From: JAITWN01 sp034002745
GTDB taxonomy: Bacteria; Pseudomonadota; Gammaproteobacteria; SZUA-140
Assembly (NCBI GenBank): GCA_034002745.1
Contig: JAVEZY010000043.1
Location: 1-14,063, forward strand
Direction of reading: 5' to 3'
Length of the DNA stretch: 14,063 nt
Shown here: one piece after another, positions 1-11,346 of the stretch
How positions within the stretch are numbered: position 1 is the stretch's first letter
Layout of the letters: every line of letters begins with the position of its first letter
Program-made: the position numbers and the translations under genes
Notes under the pieces: generated by a model
The model's input: the letters and a program-made list of their open reading frames with translations, nothing else
The model's database searches: none
What the model was told of the DNA's origin: nothing

Positions 1-421
1 CGAACGCCAGCCGCGGCACCCCATACTTGTTGGCCTGACGCCACACCGTCTCGGACTGCGGCTCCACGCCCGACACCGCACAGAACACGGCGCAGGCGCC
101 GTCGAGCACGCGCAGCGAGCGCTCCACCTCGATGGTGAAGTCGACGTGCCCCGGGGTATCGATCACGTTGATGCGGTGCTCGGGGTACTGCTGCGCCATG
201 CCGCGCCAGAAGCAAGTGGTGGCGGCCGAGGTGATGGTGATGCCTCGCTCCTGCTCCTGCTCCATCCAGTCCATGGTTGCCGCGCCATGATGGACTTCGC
301 CCAGCTTGTGGGACACCCCGGTGTAGAACAGGATGCGCTCGCTGGTCGTCGTCTTTCCGGCGTCAATGTGGGCCATGATGCCGATGTTGCGATAGCGCTC
401 TATGGGAGTCTTTCTGGCCAC
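1..421 (-). CDS. fusA: Elongation factor G, N-terminal part (runs off window)
   Basis: EF-G is the ribosomal translocase GTPase; it moves tRNA-mRNA after peptide transfer and, with RRF, recycles ribosomes. The visible 140 residues cover most of the G domain: the P-loop AHIDAGKTT at about residues 17-25, the switch I segment RGITITSAATT at 59-69, and DTPGHVDF at 88-95 with the catalytic His92. The start is GTG at 421, giving V/MARKTPIERYRNIG, the usual EF-G beginning; no in-frame ATG fits. The ribosome-binding site is poor (only a GGAA about 9 bases upstream). It lies 56 bases after rpsG with no terminator between them, so it is likely cotranscribed from the promoter ahead of rpsL. The rest of the protein (about 700 residues in the family) lies outside the window. 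The identification is certain. Confidence 0.97.
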   Translation of the reverse strand, partial: MARKTPIERYRNIGIMAHIDAGKTTTSERILFYTGVSHKLGEVHHGAATMDWMEQEQERGITITSAATTCFWRGMAQQYPEHRINVIDTPGHVDFTIEVERSLRVLDGACAVFCAVSGVEPQSETVWRQANKYGVPRLAF

Positions 422-477
422 GATCTGGGTTCCAGCTCTCTATATACGGTGTATTTGGTAAGCGACCGGCGCAAACA

Positions 478-948
478 TTACCAGCGGTAATGCGAGAACG
501 CCTTGTTCGCCTCCGCCATGCGATGCGTGTCTTCGCGCTTCTTCACGGCCGTACCGCGGCTTTCACAGGCATCGAGAATCTCGGCAGCCAGACGCAGCCC
601 CATCGACTTCTCGCCGCGATTGCGGGCGGCGTCGACCAGCCAGCGCATCGCCAGCGCCTGTCCGCGATCACCACGCACCTCGATCGGCACCTGATAGGTG
701 GCACCGCCGACACGCCGCGACTTGACCTCGACCAGCGGCCGAATGTTCTCGAGGGCCTGGTTCAGCGCACCCAGCGGATCCGCCTTGCCCTTGCGACCAA
801 CCTGGTCCAGCGCACCATAGACGATGTTCTCGGCCACGGCCTTCTGGCCATGCCGCATCACCATATTGATGAATCGGGCCAAACCCTGGTTCCCGAACTT
901 GGGATCGGGAATGATCTCTCGCTTTGCTGCAACTCTACGCCTGGGCAT
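478..948 (-). CDS. rpsG: 30S ribosomal protein S7
   Basis: S7 nucleates assembly of the 30S head by binding the 3' major domain of 16S rRNA and lines the E site near the mRNA exit. The 156-residue product has the standard length; it begins MPRRRVAAKREI and carries the conserved KSRRVGGATYQVP segment at about residues 76-88, ending in FSHYRW. The ATG start at 948 is preceded only by a weak purine stretch (GAGAGACG), which suggests translation coupled to rpsL, whose stop codon is 25 bases upstream. In E. coli S7 represses its own operon by binding a spacer of roughly 100 bases between rpsL and rpsG; the 25-base gap here leaves no room for that structure. Confidence 0.98.
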   Translation of the reverse strand: MPRRRVAAKREIIPDPKFGNQGLARFINMVMRHGQKAVAENIVYGALDQVGRKGKADPLGALNQALENIRPLVEVKSRRVGGATYQVPIEVRGDRGQALAMRWLVDAARNRGEKSMGLRLAAEILDACESRGTAVKKREDTHRMAEANKAFSHYRW

Positions 949-973
949 CGTCTCTCAACCGTCTCAGTTACTG

Positions 974-1348
974 TCAGCCCTTGGGCCGCTTGGCGCCGTA
1001 CTTCGAGCGCCCCTTGCGCCGGCCGTCGACCCCGGAGGTGTCGAGGCTACCGCGCACCGTGTGATAACGGACACCGGGAAGATCCTTGACACGGCCACCA
1101 CGAATCAGGACCACCGAGTGTTCCTGAAGATTATGACCTTCGCCACCGATGTATGTACTGACCTCCATACCGTTGGTCAGACGCACACGAGCAACCTTAC
1201 GCAGGGCCGAGTTCGGCTTCTTCGGCGTGGTCGTATAGACGCGCGTACAGACGCCACGCTTCTGCGGACAGCTCTCCAGAGCCGGCACGTTGCTCTTGAT
1301 TTTTTTCCGCTGACGCGGCTTGCGAACCAGCTGATTGATCGTCGTCAT
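974..1348 (-). CDS. rpsL: 30S ribosomal protein S12
   Basis: S12 sits at the decoding centre of the 30S subunit and helps set translational accuracy. The 124-residue protein has the family length and sequence: MTTINQLVRKPR at the start, then TTTPKKPNSALRK with Lys43, and GGRVKDLPGVRYHTVRG with Lys88 and Asp89. Lys43 and Lys88 are the wild-type residues whose substitution commonly gives streptomycin resistance; Asp89 is the residue methylthiolated in many bacteria. The ATG at 1348 has an AAGGTG Shine-Dalgarno element about 11 bases upstream. It is the first gene of the rpsL-rpsG-fusA unit and has its own upstream promoter, separated from rpoC by a terminator. Confidence 0.98.
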   Translation of the reverse strand: MTTINQLVRKPRQRKKIKSNVPALESCPQKRGVCTRVYTTTPKKPNSALRKVARVRLTNGMEVSTYIGGEGHNLQEHSVVLIRGGRVKDLPGVRYHTVRGSLDTSGVDGRRKGRSKYGAKRPKG

Positions 1349-1419
1349 TACAGACTACGCACCTTATAAAATGGTTAAGCGTCCACCCCGTCCGGCCGAG
1401 CGCCTCGACGCCGCCGACG

Positions 1420-1440
1420 GTTGAACGCTTGATGTTCAAC
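1420..1440 (-). promoter_or_regulatory. Hairpin in rpsL leader
   Basis: GTTGAAC and GTTCAAC form a perfect 7-bp stem around a 7-base loop, about 70 bases upstream of the rpsL start and inside the predicted leader RNA. An adjacent imperfect inverted repeat (GGGTCGAACC at about 1467-1476 with GGCTCAACCC at about 1441-1450) carries related motifs and could stack on it. There is no following U-tract, so it is not a simple terminator. A role in mRNA stability or autogenous control of the str operon is possible but only inferred. Confidence 0.45.
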
Positions 1441-1488
1441 GGGTTGAGCCGGACCGGAGCAGGCGGTTCGACCCTGCAAAGACGCGAA

Positions 1489-1517
1489 AGTTTAGGGTCA
1501 TATCAAACGCCTGTCAA
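1489..1517 (-). promoter_or_regulatory. Sigma70-type promoter for rpsL-rpsG-fusA
   Basis: A perfect -35 hexamer TTGACA (1517-1512) is separated by exactly 17 bases from the -10-like hexamer TAAACT (1494-1489, 4 of 6 consensus matches). Transcription would start near 1482-1483, giving a leader of about 135 bases. The bases after the -10 (TTCGCG) include a GC-rich stretch, as often seen at stringently controlled ribosomal promoters; that last point is inference. It is placed between the rpoC terminator and rpsL, where a promoter is expected. Confidence 0.7.
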
Positions 1518-1550
1518 GTCGGCATCAGCGCGTAAGGCAACGAATGGGAA

Positions 1551-1582
1551 CGAAAGACAAAAGAAAAAAAGTAAAAAGTGAA
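1551..1582 (-). repeat. Pyrimidine-rich low-complexity element, copy B
   Basis: On the minus strand this reads TTCACTTTTTACTTTTTTTC and ends TTTTGTCTTTCG. It aligns over about 31 bases, with four mismatches in the first 24 and a one-base length difference, to a tract on the plus strand at 13791-13821. It lies in the rpoC-rpsL spacer upstream of the promoter. It may also serve as a U-rich release tract after the GC-rich hairpins at 1611-1654, but the spacing is not that of a canonical terminator. Confidence 0.5.
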
Positions 1583-1610
1583 CAGTTCAAAGCCCGGGCG
1601 GATGGGAGGC

Positions 1611-1654
1611 GGGACGCTGACGTCCCCGTGCGCGTTCTCCGGGGCCTGCCCCGG
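1611..1654 (-). repeat. Two tandem GC-rich hairpins after rpoC
   Basis: CCGGGGC and GCCCCGG (1639-1654) form a 7-bp palindrome with two bases between the arms, effectively a 6-bp stem with a four-base loop in RNA. Next to it GGGACG and CGTCCC (1611-1626) form a 6-bp stem with a four-base loop. Both lie downstream of the rpoC terminator and upstream of the T-rich tract, so they may act as a backup termination or 3'-end protecting structure for rpoBC mRNA. Confidence 0.45.
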
Positions 1655-1719
1655 TGGCTGATTTCCTTTTTCGCACTTCAGCTTAGGACATGTCCGCAGT
1701 TCTATCGGTGACATCACCA

Positions 1720-1745
1720 ATAGAAAGGCCCCCGAAGGGGCCATT
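1720..1745 (-). terminator. Rho-independent terminator of rpoC
   Basis: On the minus strand GGCCCC, the stable TTCG tetraloop and GGGGCC form a 6-bp GC stem (1727-1742) followed by the T-rich run TTTCTATT. It starts about 25 bases after the rpoC stop. The T-run is interrupted, so termination may be incomplete, but position and shape fit the end of the rplKAJL-rpoBC unit. Confidence 0.75.
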
Positions 1746-1767
1746 CTGCCGAACCCTCCTCGCCCGA

Positions 1768-5961
<4,194 letters not shown>

Positions 5962-6012
5962 AGCCGTTTCTCCCGATCAGGATCGCCTGTCATACGCCGT
6001 GATGCCGTCCGC

Positions 6013-9000
6013 TCACTCGAGCTCGACATCGATTCCCAGCGCGCGAATTTCCTTGAGCAGAACGTTGAACGATTCCGGCATGCCCGGCTCCATGCGGTGG
6101 TCACCGTCCACGATGTTCTTGTACATCGTGGTGCGACCGTGCACGTCGTCGGATTTCACCGTCAGCATTTCCTGCAGGGTGTAGGCGGCGCCATAGGCTT
6201 CCAGCGCCCACACTTCCATTTCGCCGAAGCGCTGACCGCCGAACTGCGCCTTGCCGCCGAGAGGCTGCTGCGTGACCAGGCTGTACGGACCGGTCGAACG
6301 CGCGTGCATCTTGTCGTCGACGAGATGGTTCAGTTTCAGCATATACATGTAACCGACGGTGACCGGACGCTCGAACGCGTCACCCGTGCGTCCGTCGTGC
6401 AGCATCGTCTGGCCGGAATCCGGCAGCCCCGCGAGCGCGAGCATCTGCTTGATCTCTTCCTCGGCCGCGCCGTCGAACACCGGCGTTGCCATCGGGACGC
6501 CTTCGCGCAGGTTCTCCGCGAGCGCAAGCGTCTCGTCGTCGGACAGATCGTCCAGCTGTTCTTTCTTGCCGCCGGTGCTGTTGTACACCTGGTCGAGCAG
6601 AGCGCGCACCTCGGCGGCGGTACGTCCGGCGTCGAGCGCCTCGCCGATCCTGAGGCCGAGCCCCTTGGCCGCCCAGCCGAGGTGCGTTTCCAGCACCTGG
6701 CCGACGTTCATGCGCGAAGGCACGCCGAGCGGGTTGAGCACGATGTCGACAGGCGTGCCATCAGCCATGTACGGCATGTCCTCCACCGGAACGATCATGG
6801 AGATCACGCCCTTGTTGCCGTGCCGTCCGGCCATCTTGTCACCGGGCTGCACACGACGCTTGACGGCGAGGTACACCTTGACCATCTTCAGCACGCCAGG
6901 CGCCAGATCGTCGCCCGCGCTCAGCTTGCCGCGCTGGATCTCGAGCTTCTCCTCGACCGCCAGACGCAGGCGGCGGCGCTGGGCATTGAGCCCTTCGAGC
7001 TCCTTCACCACCGACTCGGCCTTGATCCGGATCTCGAACCACTTCTCCCGATCCAGGCCCTCGAGCAGGGTCCGGGTGATCTTGGTGCCATCCTTCACGC
7101 TGCCGGGGCCGCCTTCGGCCGTCTTGCCGACCAGCAGCTTCTCGGCACGCAGGAAGATATCCTCCTCGAGAATGCGATATTCGTCGTTGAGGTCCTTGCG
7201 CACGCGTTCCAGCTCGGCCCGCTCGATCTGCAGGGCACGCTTGTCCTTCTCGACGCCATCGCGCGTGAGCACCCGCACGTCGATCACGGTACCGGCCATG
7301 CCGGACGGCACGCGGGCGGACGTATCCTTCACGTCCGAAGCCTTCTCGCCGAAAATCGCGCGCAGCAGCTTCTCTTCCGGGGTGAGCTGAGTCTCGCCCT
7401 TCGGCGTCACCTTGCCGACCAGGATGTCACCCGGACCAACCTCGGCGCCGATGTAGACGATGCCGGATTCATCGAGCTTCGCCAGAGCGCTCTCGCCGAC
7501 ATTCGGGATGTCGCAGGTGATCTCTTCGGGCCCGAGCTTGGTGTCGCGGGCAACGCAGGTGATTTCCTCGATGTGAATGGAGGTATAGCGATCCTCCTCC
7601 ACCACCCGCTCGGAAATCAGGATGGAGTCTTCGAAGTTGTAGCCATTCCACGGCATGAAGGCGACCAGCAGATTCTGCCCGAGCGCCAGCTCGCCGGTAT
7701 CGGTCGAGGAACCGTCAGCCAGCACGTCGCCCGCGCCCAGCACGTCACCGGGGCGCACCAGCGGCCGCTGATTGATACAGGTGTTCTGGTTCGAACGCGT
7801 GTACTTGGTGAGGTTGTAGATGTCGACACCCGGCTCTCCGGTGGCCGTCTCCTCGTCATGTACGCGCACCACGATGCGTCCGGCATCGACCGCGTCGACG
7901 ACGCCGCCACGGCTGGCGACCACCGCCGTACCGGAATCGATCGCCACCGTCCGCTCCATGCCGGTGCCGACCAGCGGCTTCTGGGCGCGCAGCGACGGCA
8001 CGGCCTGACGCTGCATGTTGGAGCCCATCAGCGCGCGGTTGGCATCGTCATGCTCCAGGAAGGGAATCAGCGACGCTGCCACCGACACGATCTGCTTCGG
8101 CGAGACGTCCATGTACTCGACCCGGTCCGGGGTCATCATGGTGAACTCGTTCTCGTGACGGCAGGACACGAGTTCCTCGATCAGGCGACCGCCTTCATCG
8201 AGCGTGGCACCCGCCTGCGCGATGACGTACTTGCCTTCCTCGATCGCGGAGAGATATTCGATCTCATCGGTGACCGCGCCATCGACGACCTTCCGGTACG
8301 GCGTCTCCAGGAAGCCGTATTCGTTGGTACGCGCATACACGGACATCGAGTTGATGAGGCCGATGTTCGGGCCTTCCGGCGTTTCGATCGGGCACACGCG
8401 ACCGTAATGCGTCGGATGCACGTCGCGCACTTCGAAGCCGGCGCGCTCGCGCGTCAGGCCGCCTGGGCCAAGCGCCGATACACGGCGCTTGTGGGTCACT
8501 TCCGACAGCGGATTGTTCTGGTCCATGAACTGCGACAGCTGGCTGGAGCCGAAGAACTCCTTGATCACCGCCGTCACCGGCTTGGCGTTGATCATCTCCT
8601 GCGGCATCAGCCCTTCCGATTCGGCGAGCGCCAGGCGCTCGCGCACCGCGCGCTCGACGCGGACGAGGCCGACGCGGAACTGGTTCTCGACCATTTCGCC
8701 GACGCAGCGGATGCGGCGGTTACCGAGATGATCGATGTCGTCAACGGCGCCTTCGCCGTTCTTGATGGCGATCAGAACCTTGAGCGCATCGACGATATCG
8801 GAGGCATCACCCAGCTCGTCGCGCAGCCGCTGTGTAGCGGGATCATCCGCCCGGCTGTTCAGATACAGCCCGTCGTAGAGGATGCCCGGGCCTTCGATGC
8901 TGTCGCGATTGACGCGACGGTTGAACTTCATGCGACCGACCGCCGACAGGTCATAACGATCGGGATTGAAGAACAGATTGAAGAACAGCAATTCGGCCGC

Positions 9001-10167
9001 ATCACGCGTCGGCGGCTCGCCCGGACGCATCATGCGGTAGATTTCCACCAGGGCGTCGAGCTGCGTGCGCGTCTGGTCGATGCGCAGAGTCTCCGAAATG
9101 TACGGACCGCGATCCAGCTCATTGGTGAACAGGGTGCGCAGCACGGTCACCCCGGCCTCCTCGACCTTGTCGATCAGATCGGCCGTGATGACGGAGTTCG
9201 CCTCGGCGATGACTTCGCCGGTGCTCTCGTCGACCACGTCGTGCGCCAGGATCTTGCCGATGAGGTACTCGCGCGGAACCGAGATCGACTCCATGCCGAG
9301 CGATTCCATCTCGCGCACATGACGTGCCGTGATACGGCGGCCGGCATCGACGATCACCTTGCCCTTGGGACCCTTGATGTCGAACATCAGGGTCTCGCCC
9401 CTCAGCCGCTCGGGAATCAGCTCGAGGTTGATCCCGTCCTTGTCGAAGACAAAGGAGTTGAGGCCGAAGAACGCTTCCAGCATCTGCTGGTTGCTGTAAC
9501 CGAGCGCGCGCAGCAGCACCGTGGCCGGCAGCTTGCGCCGCCGGTCGATGCGCACGAACACGCAGTCGGTCGGATCGAATTCGAAATCGAGCCAGGAGCC
9601 GCGATAGGGAATGATGCGCGCGGAATAGAGCACCTTGCCCGAGGAATGAGTCTTGCCCTTGTCGTGATCGTAGAACACGCCGGGCGAGCGATGGAGCTGG
9701 GAGACGACGACGCGCTCGGTACCGTTGATGACGAAGGTACCGTTGGCGGTCATCAGCGGGATTTCACCCATGTAGACTTCCTGCTCGCGGATGTCCTTCA
9801 CCGGGCGCGTACCGCCGGGCCCGACCGGAGCCTCGCGATCATAGATGACCAGGCGCACCTTGACCTTCAGGGGCGCCGAGTAGGTGACGCCGCGCAGCTG
9901 GCATTCCTTGACGTCGAAGACCGGTTCGCCGAGTACGTAGCTCACATACTCCAGAGCCGCATTCCCGGAATAGCTCGCGATCGGGAATACAGAGCGGAAA
10001 GCGGCCTCCAGCCCCTGGTCATCACGCTGATCCGGCGCCGCGTCCGCCTGGAGAAAGGCACGATAGGAATCGAGCTGCGTCGCAAGGAGATAGGGCACTT
10101 TGAGCACGCTCGGTCGCTTGCCAAAGTCCTTGCGGATGCTTTTCTTCTCTGTATAGGAGTACGGCAT
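6013..10167 (-). CDS. rpoB: RNA polymerase subunit beta
   Basis: Beta binds rNTPs and the RNA-DNA hybrid opposite beta'. The 1384-residue protein is about 40 residues longer than the E. coli subunit. The rifampicin pocket reads FFGSSQLSQFMDQNNPLSE then HKRRVSALGPGG, with Asp549, His559 and Ser564 matching E. coli Asp516, His526 and Ser531, so no classical resistance substitution is present. GDKMAGRHGNKG (Lys1111 and Lys1119, E. coli 1065 and 1073) and QPLGGKAQFGGQRFGEME near the C-terminus are intact. Extra length comes from a segment of 26 residues at 431-456, about 23 more than E. coli, a few residues near 115, and a longer variable charged region around 1010-1035. The ATG at 10167 has a GAGG element 7 bases upstream. 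A terminator-like hairpin precedes the gene. Confidence 0.99.
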   Translation of the reverse strand: MPYSYTEKKSIRKDFGKRPSVLKVPYLLATQLDSYRAFLQADAAPDQRDDQGLEAAFRSVFPIASYSGNAALEYVSYVLGEPVFDVKECQLRGVTYSAPLKVKVRLVIYDREAPVGPGGTRPVKDIREQEVYMGEIPLMTANGTFVINGTERVVVSQLHRSPGVFYDHDKGKTHSSGKVLYSARIIPYRGSWLDFEFDPTDCVFVRIDRRRKLPATVLLRALGYSNQQMLEAFFGLNSFVFDKDGINLELIPERLRGETLMFDIKGPKGKVIVDAGRRITARHVREMESLGMESISVPREYLIGKILAHDVVDESTGEVIAEANSVITADLIDKVEEAGVTVLRTLFTNELDRGPYISETLRIDQTRTQLDALVEIYRMMRPGEPPTRDAAELLFFNLFFNPDRYDLSAVGRMKFNRRVNRDSIEGPGILYDGLYLNSRADDPATQRLRDELGDASDIVDALKVLIAIKNGEGAVDDIDHLGNRRIRCVGEMVENQFRVGLVRVERAVRERLALAESEGLMPQEMINAKPVTAVIKEFFGSSQLSQFMDQNNPLSEVTHKRRVSALGPGGLTRERAGFEVRDVHPTHYGRVCPIETPEGPNIGLINSMSVYARTNEYGFLETPYRKVVDGAVTDEIEYLSAIEEGKYVIAQAGATLDEGGRLIEELVSCRHENEFTMMTPDRVEYMDVSPKQIVSVAASLIPFLEHDDANRALMGSNMQRQAVPSLRAQKPLVGTGMERTVAIDSGTAVVASRGGVVDAVDAGRIVVRVHDEETATGEPGVDIYNLTKYTRSNQNTCINQRPLVRPGDVLGAGDVLADGSSTDTGELALGQNLLVAFMPWNGYNFEDSILISERVVEEDRYTSIHIEEITCVARDTKLGPEEITCDIPNVGESALAKLDESGIVYIGAEVGPGDILVGKVTPKGETQLTPEEKLLRAIFGEKASDVKDTSARVPSGMAGTVIDVRVLTRDGVEKDKRALQIERAELERVRKDLNDEYRILEEDIFLRAEKLLVGKTAEGGPGSVKDGTKITRTLLEGLDREKWFEIRIKAESVVKELEGLNAQRRRLRLAVEEKLEIQRGKLSAGDDLAPGVLKMVKVYLAVKRRVQPGDKMAGRHGNKGVISMIVPVEDMPYMADGTPVDIVLNPLGVPSRMNVGQVLETHLGWAAKGLGLRIGEALDAGRTAAEVRALLDQVYNSTGGKKEQLDDLSDDETLALAENLREGVPMATPVFDGAAEEEIKQMLALAGLPDSGQTMLHDGRTGDAFERPVTVGYMYMLKLNHLVDDKMHARSTGPYSLVTQQPLGGKAQFGGQRFGEMEVWALEAYGAAYTLQEMLTVKSDDVHGRTTMYKNIVDGDHRMEPGMPESFNVLLKEIRALGIDVELE

Positions 10168-10327
10168 CGGGAATCCTCGGATAGATTAGAGACCAGGCCT
10201 TCCAGGCACGATGAGGCGCCATTCGGTGCACCGGACTGCAAAGCAAAAACAGCCCGCGGCCCGGAGATCGTCATGATCTCCGGACCGGGAGCCAACTACT
10301 ATGACCTGACGAACGTTCAGAAGTTCG
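10168..10327 (-). promoter_or_regulatory. rplL-rpoB spacer
   Basis: The 160-base gap contains, in transcription order, a 6-bp hairpin touching the rplL stop (ACGAAC with GTTCGT, 10309-10328), the strong attenuator hairpin with a T-run (10243-10289), a 10-bp palindrome CGGTGCACCG (10224-10233), a small 4-bp hairpin (10197-10207) and the rpoB ribosome-binding site. I see no convincing promoter, so rpoBC depends on read-through from upstream. E. coli has a longer gap here with an attenuator and an RNase III site; whether the palindrome is a processing site cannot be decided from sequence alone. Confidence 0.6.
10243..10289 (-). terminator. Attenuator between rplL and rpoB
   Basis: On the minus strand GGTCCGGAGATC pairs with GATCTCCGGGCC in a 12-bp stem (9 perfect inner pairs, one wobble, two outer G-C pairs) around a 5-base loop. 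The 3' arm is followed by GCGGGC, which can pair further with upstream CCC, and then TGTTTTTG (T-run at 10245-10249). This is the shape of a Rho-independent terminator, yet it lies inside the operon before the essential rpoB, so it must be leaky or regulated. In E. coli a partial terminator at the same place lowers rpoBC transcription relative to rplJL. Confidence 0.8.
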
Positions 10328-10708
10328 TTACTTGAGCTCAACCTGAGCGCCAGCTCCTTCAAGTTCCTTCTTCATGCTCTCGGCGTCGGCCTTGGAAACC
10401 GCTTCCTTGACGGTCGACGGAGCGCCTTCCACCAGATCCTTGGCTTCCTTCAGACCCAGGCCGGTGAGCGCACGGACAACCTTGATGACGTTGACCTTGT
10501 TCTCGCCGAACGACTTCAGAATGACGTCGAACTCGGTCTGCTCCTCGACGGCAGCGGCAGCGCCACCACCGGCGGGCGCGGCGACCGCAACAGCGGCAGC
10601 GGCAGCGGAGACGCCGAACTTGTCTTCCATCGCCTTGATCAGATCGACGATCTCGAGGACCGTCATGTTGGAAATGGTATCCAGAATTTCGTCGGTGCTA
10701 ACAGCCAT
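10328..10708 (-). CDS. rplL: 50S ribosomal protein L7/L12
   Basis: L7/L12 is the multi-copy stalk protein that recruits translation GTPases (EF-Tu, EF-G, IF2). The 126-residue product has the three expected parts: an N-terminal dimerisation domain (1-33, ending AMEDKFGVS), an Ala/Gly-rich hinge (34-55), and a C-terminal factor-binding domain (57-126) with KVNVIKVVRALTGLGLKEAKDLVE. The ATG at 10708 has a CAGGAG element about 10 bases upstream. It follows rplJ by 46 bases; in this family the ribosome needs several L7/L12 copies per L10, and the attenuator after this gene keeps its mRNA in excess over rpoBC. Confidence 0.98.
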   Translation of the reverse strand: MAVSTDEILDTISNMTVLEIVDLIKAMEDKFGVSAAAAAVAVAAPAGGGAAAAVEEQTEFDVILKSFGENKVNVIKVVRALTGLGLKEAKDLVEGAPSTVKEAVSKADAESMKKELEGAGAQVELK

Positions 10709-10754
10709 GATTAATATGCTCCTGAAAACAGTTTAGTTTCGTGTCGGATGACCG

Positions 10755-11279
10755 TCAGGCCGCCTGCTTCTGGTCGCGAACGGCAGCGACCGTACGAGCC
10801 AGCTTGTTTGCCGGTTCGGCCACAGTGCGGACGAACTTGGCGATCGGCGCCTTCATCACGCCCATCAGCTGGGCGATCGCCTCGTCGCGGGTCGGCAGCG
10901 AGGCCAGCCGCTTGGCGTCCTCGGCAGCCAGCAGCTGACCGGGCAGCGCGACGACCTTGATGACCAGCTTGTCGTGTTCCTTGGCAAACTCGGTCATGAG
11001 CCGGGCCGCAGAGCCCGGATCGTCGAGCGACAAGGCCAGCACCAGCGGTCCGGTCAACGCATCCTGCATGCAAGCGAAGGACGTATCGGCGACGGCACGG
11101 CGCGCGAGCGTGTTCTTGACCACGCGCACATAGACGCCCGTCTCGCGCGCCTTGACGCGCAGCTTGGTCATCTGCCCCACGGTGAGGCCGGCATACTCGG
11201 CCGCAATCGCGGAGTGCGCATTGACCGCACGCGCGGCGACATCGGCGACGATAGCCTTCTTCTCTTCTAGCGAAAGCAA
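10755..11279 (-). CDS. rplJ: 50S ribosomal protein L10
   Basis: L10 anchors L7/L12 dimers to the 50S stalk base next to L11. I place the start at TTG 11279 (M/LLSLEEKKAIVADV): it gives 174 residues, close to the family (165 in E. coli), and an ideal AGGAGGT element lies 6 bases upstream. A GTG at 11321 in frame would add 14 unrelated residues and has no ribosome-binding site. Conserved parts include GVYVRVVKNTLARRAV at 48-63, FAKEHDKLVIK at 98-108 and the C-terminal helix near 140-170 that carries L7/L12. The gene is preceded by an L10 leader RNA, so L10 or the L10-L7/L12 complex probably represses its own translation. Confidence 0.95.
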   Translation of the reverse strand: MLSLEEKKAIVADVAARAVNAHSAIAAEYAGLTVGQMTKLRVKARETGVYVRVVKNTLARRAVADTSFACMQDALTGPLVLALSLDDPGSAARLMTEFAKEHDKLVIKVVALPGQLLAAEDAKRLASLPTRDEAIAQLMGVMKAPIAKFVRTVAEPANKLARTVAAVRDQKQAA

Positions 11280-11346
11280 ACGTTCACCTCCTCGGTCGTT
11301 CCTGCACCGGCGCCATGGCACAGGTGTCAGGACGGGTTGGTACCAC

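Larger units (their letters stand above)
1349..1767 (-). other. rpoC-rpsL spacer, operon boundary
   Basis: This 419-base stretch holds no credible gene. In transcription order it contains the rpoC terminator (about 1720-1745), two GC-rich hairpins (1639-1654 and 1611-1626), a T-rich tract on the minus strand (1551-1582), a promoter (1489-1517) and a leader of roughly 135 bases for rpsL with a perfect hairpin at 1420-1440. The order terminator then promoter indicates that the str genes form their own transcription unit although they directly follow rpoBC. A 76-codon open frame crosses the terminator on the minus strand, but it has no recognisable sequence and I do not call it. Confidence 0.75.

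Noticed and set aside
441..446. TATATA in the rpsG-fusA gap as a -10 element for fusA
   Set aside because: The hexamer 17 bases upstream (CCGGTC) is nothing like a -35 and no extended -10 is present; cotranscription with rpsL-rpsG explains expression.
1592..1599. GCCCGGGC palindrome as a hairpin for the T-rich tract
   Set aside because: The palindrome has no loop bases, so it cannot fold as a normal RNA hairpin.
1514..1744. A 76-codon minus-strand frame in the rpoC-rpsL spacer
   Set aside because: It begins inside the rpoC terminator stem, runs through hairpins and the T-rich tract, has no ribosome-binding site and resembles no family I know.
8476..8523. Possible rifampicin-resistance changes in RpoB and streptomycin-resistance changes in RpsL
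   Set aside because: RpoB Asp549, His559 and Ser564 and RpsL Lys43 and Lys88 are all the wild-type residues.
6097..10335. A 1412-codon open frame on the plus strand opposite rpoB, and a 1210-codon one (1690-5322) opposite rpoC
   Set aside because: Both mirror highly conserved RNA polymerase genes in a GC-rich genome where the codons that would give antisense stops (TTA, CTA, TCA) are rare. The products are low-complexity His/Asp/Arg/Leu-rich strings with no recognisable domain.
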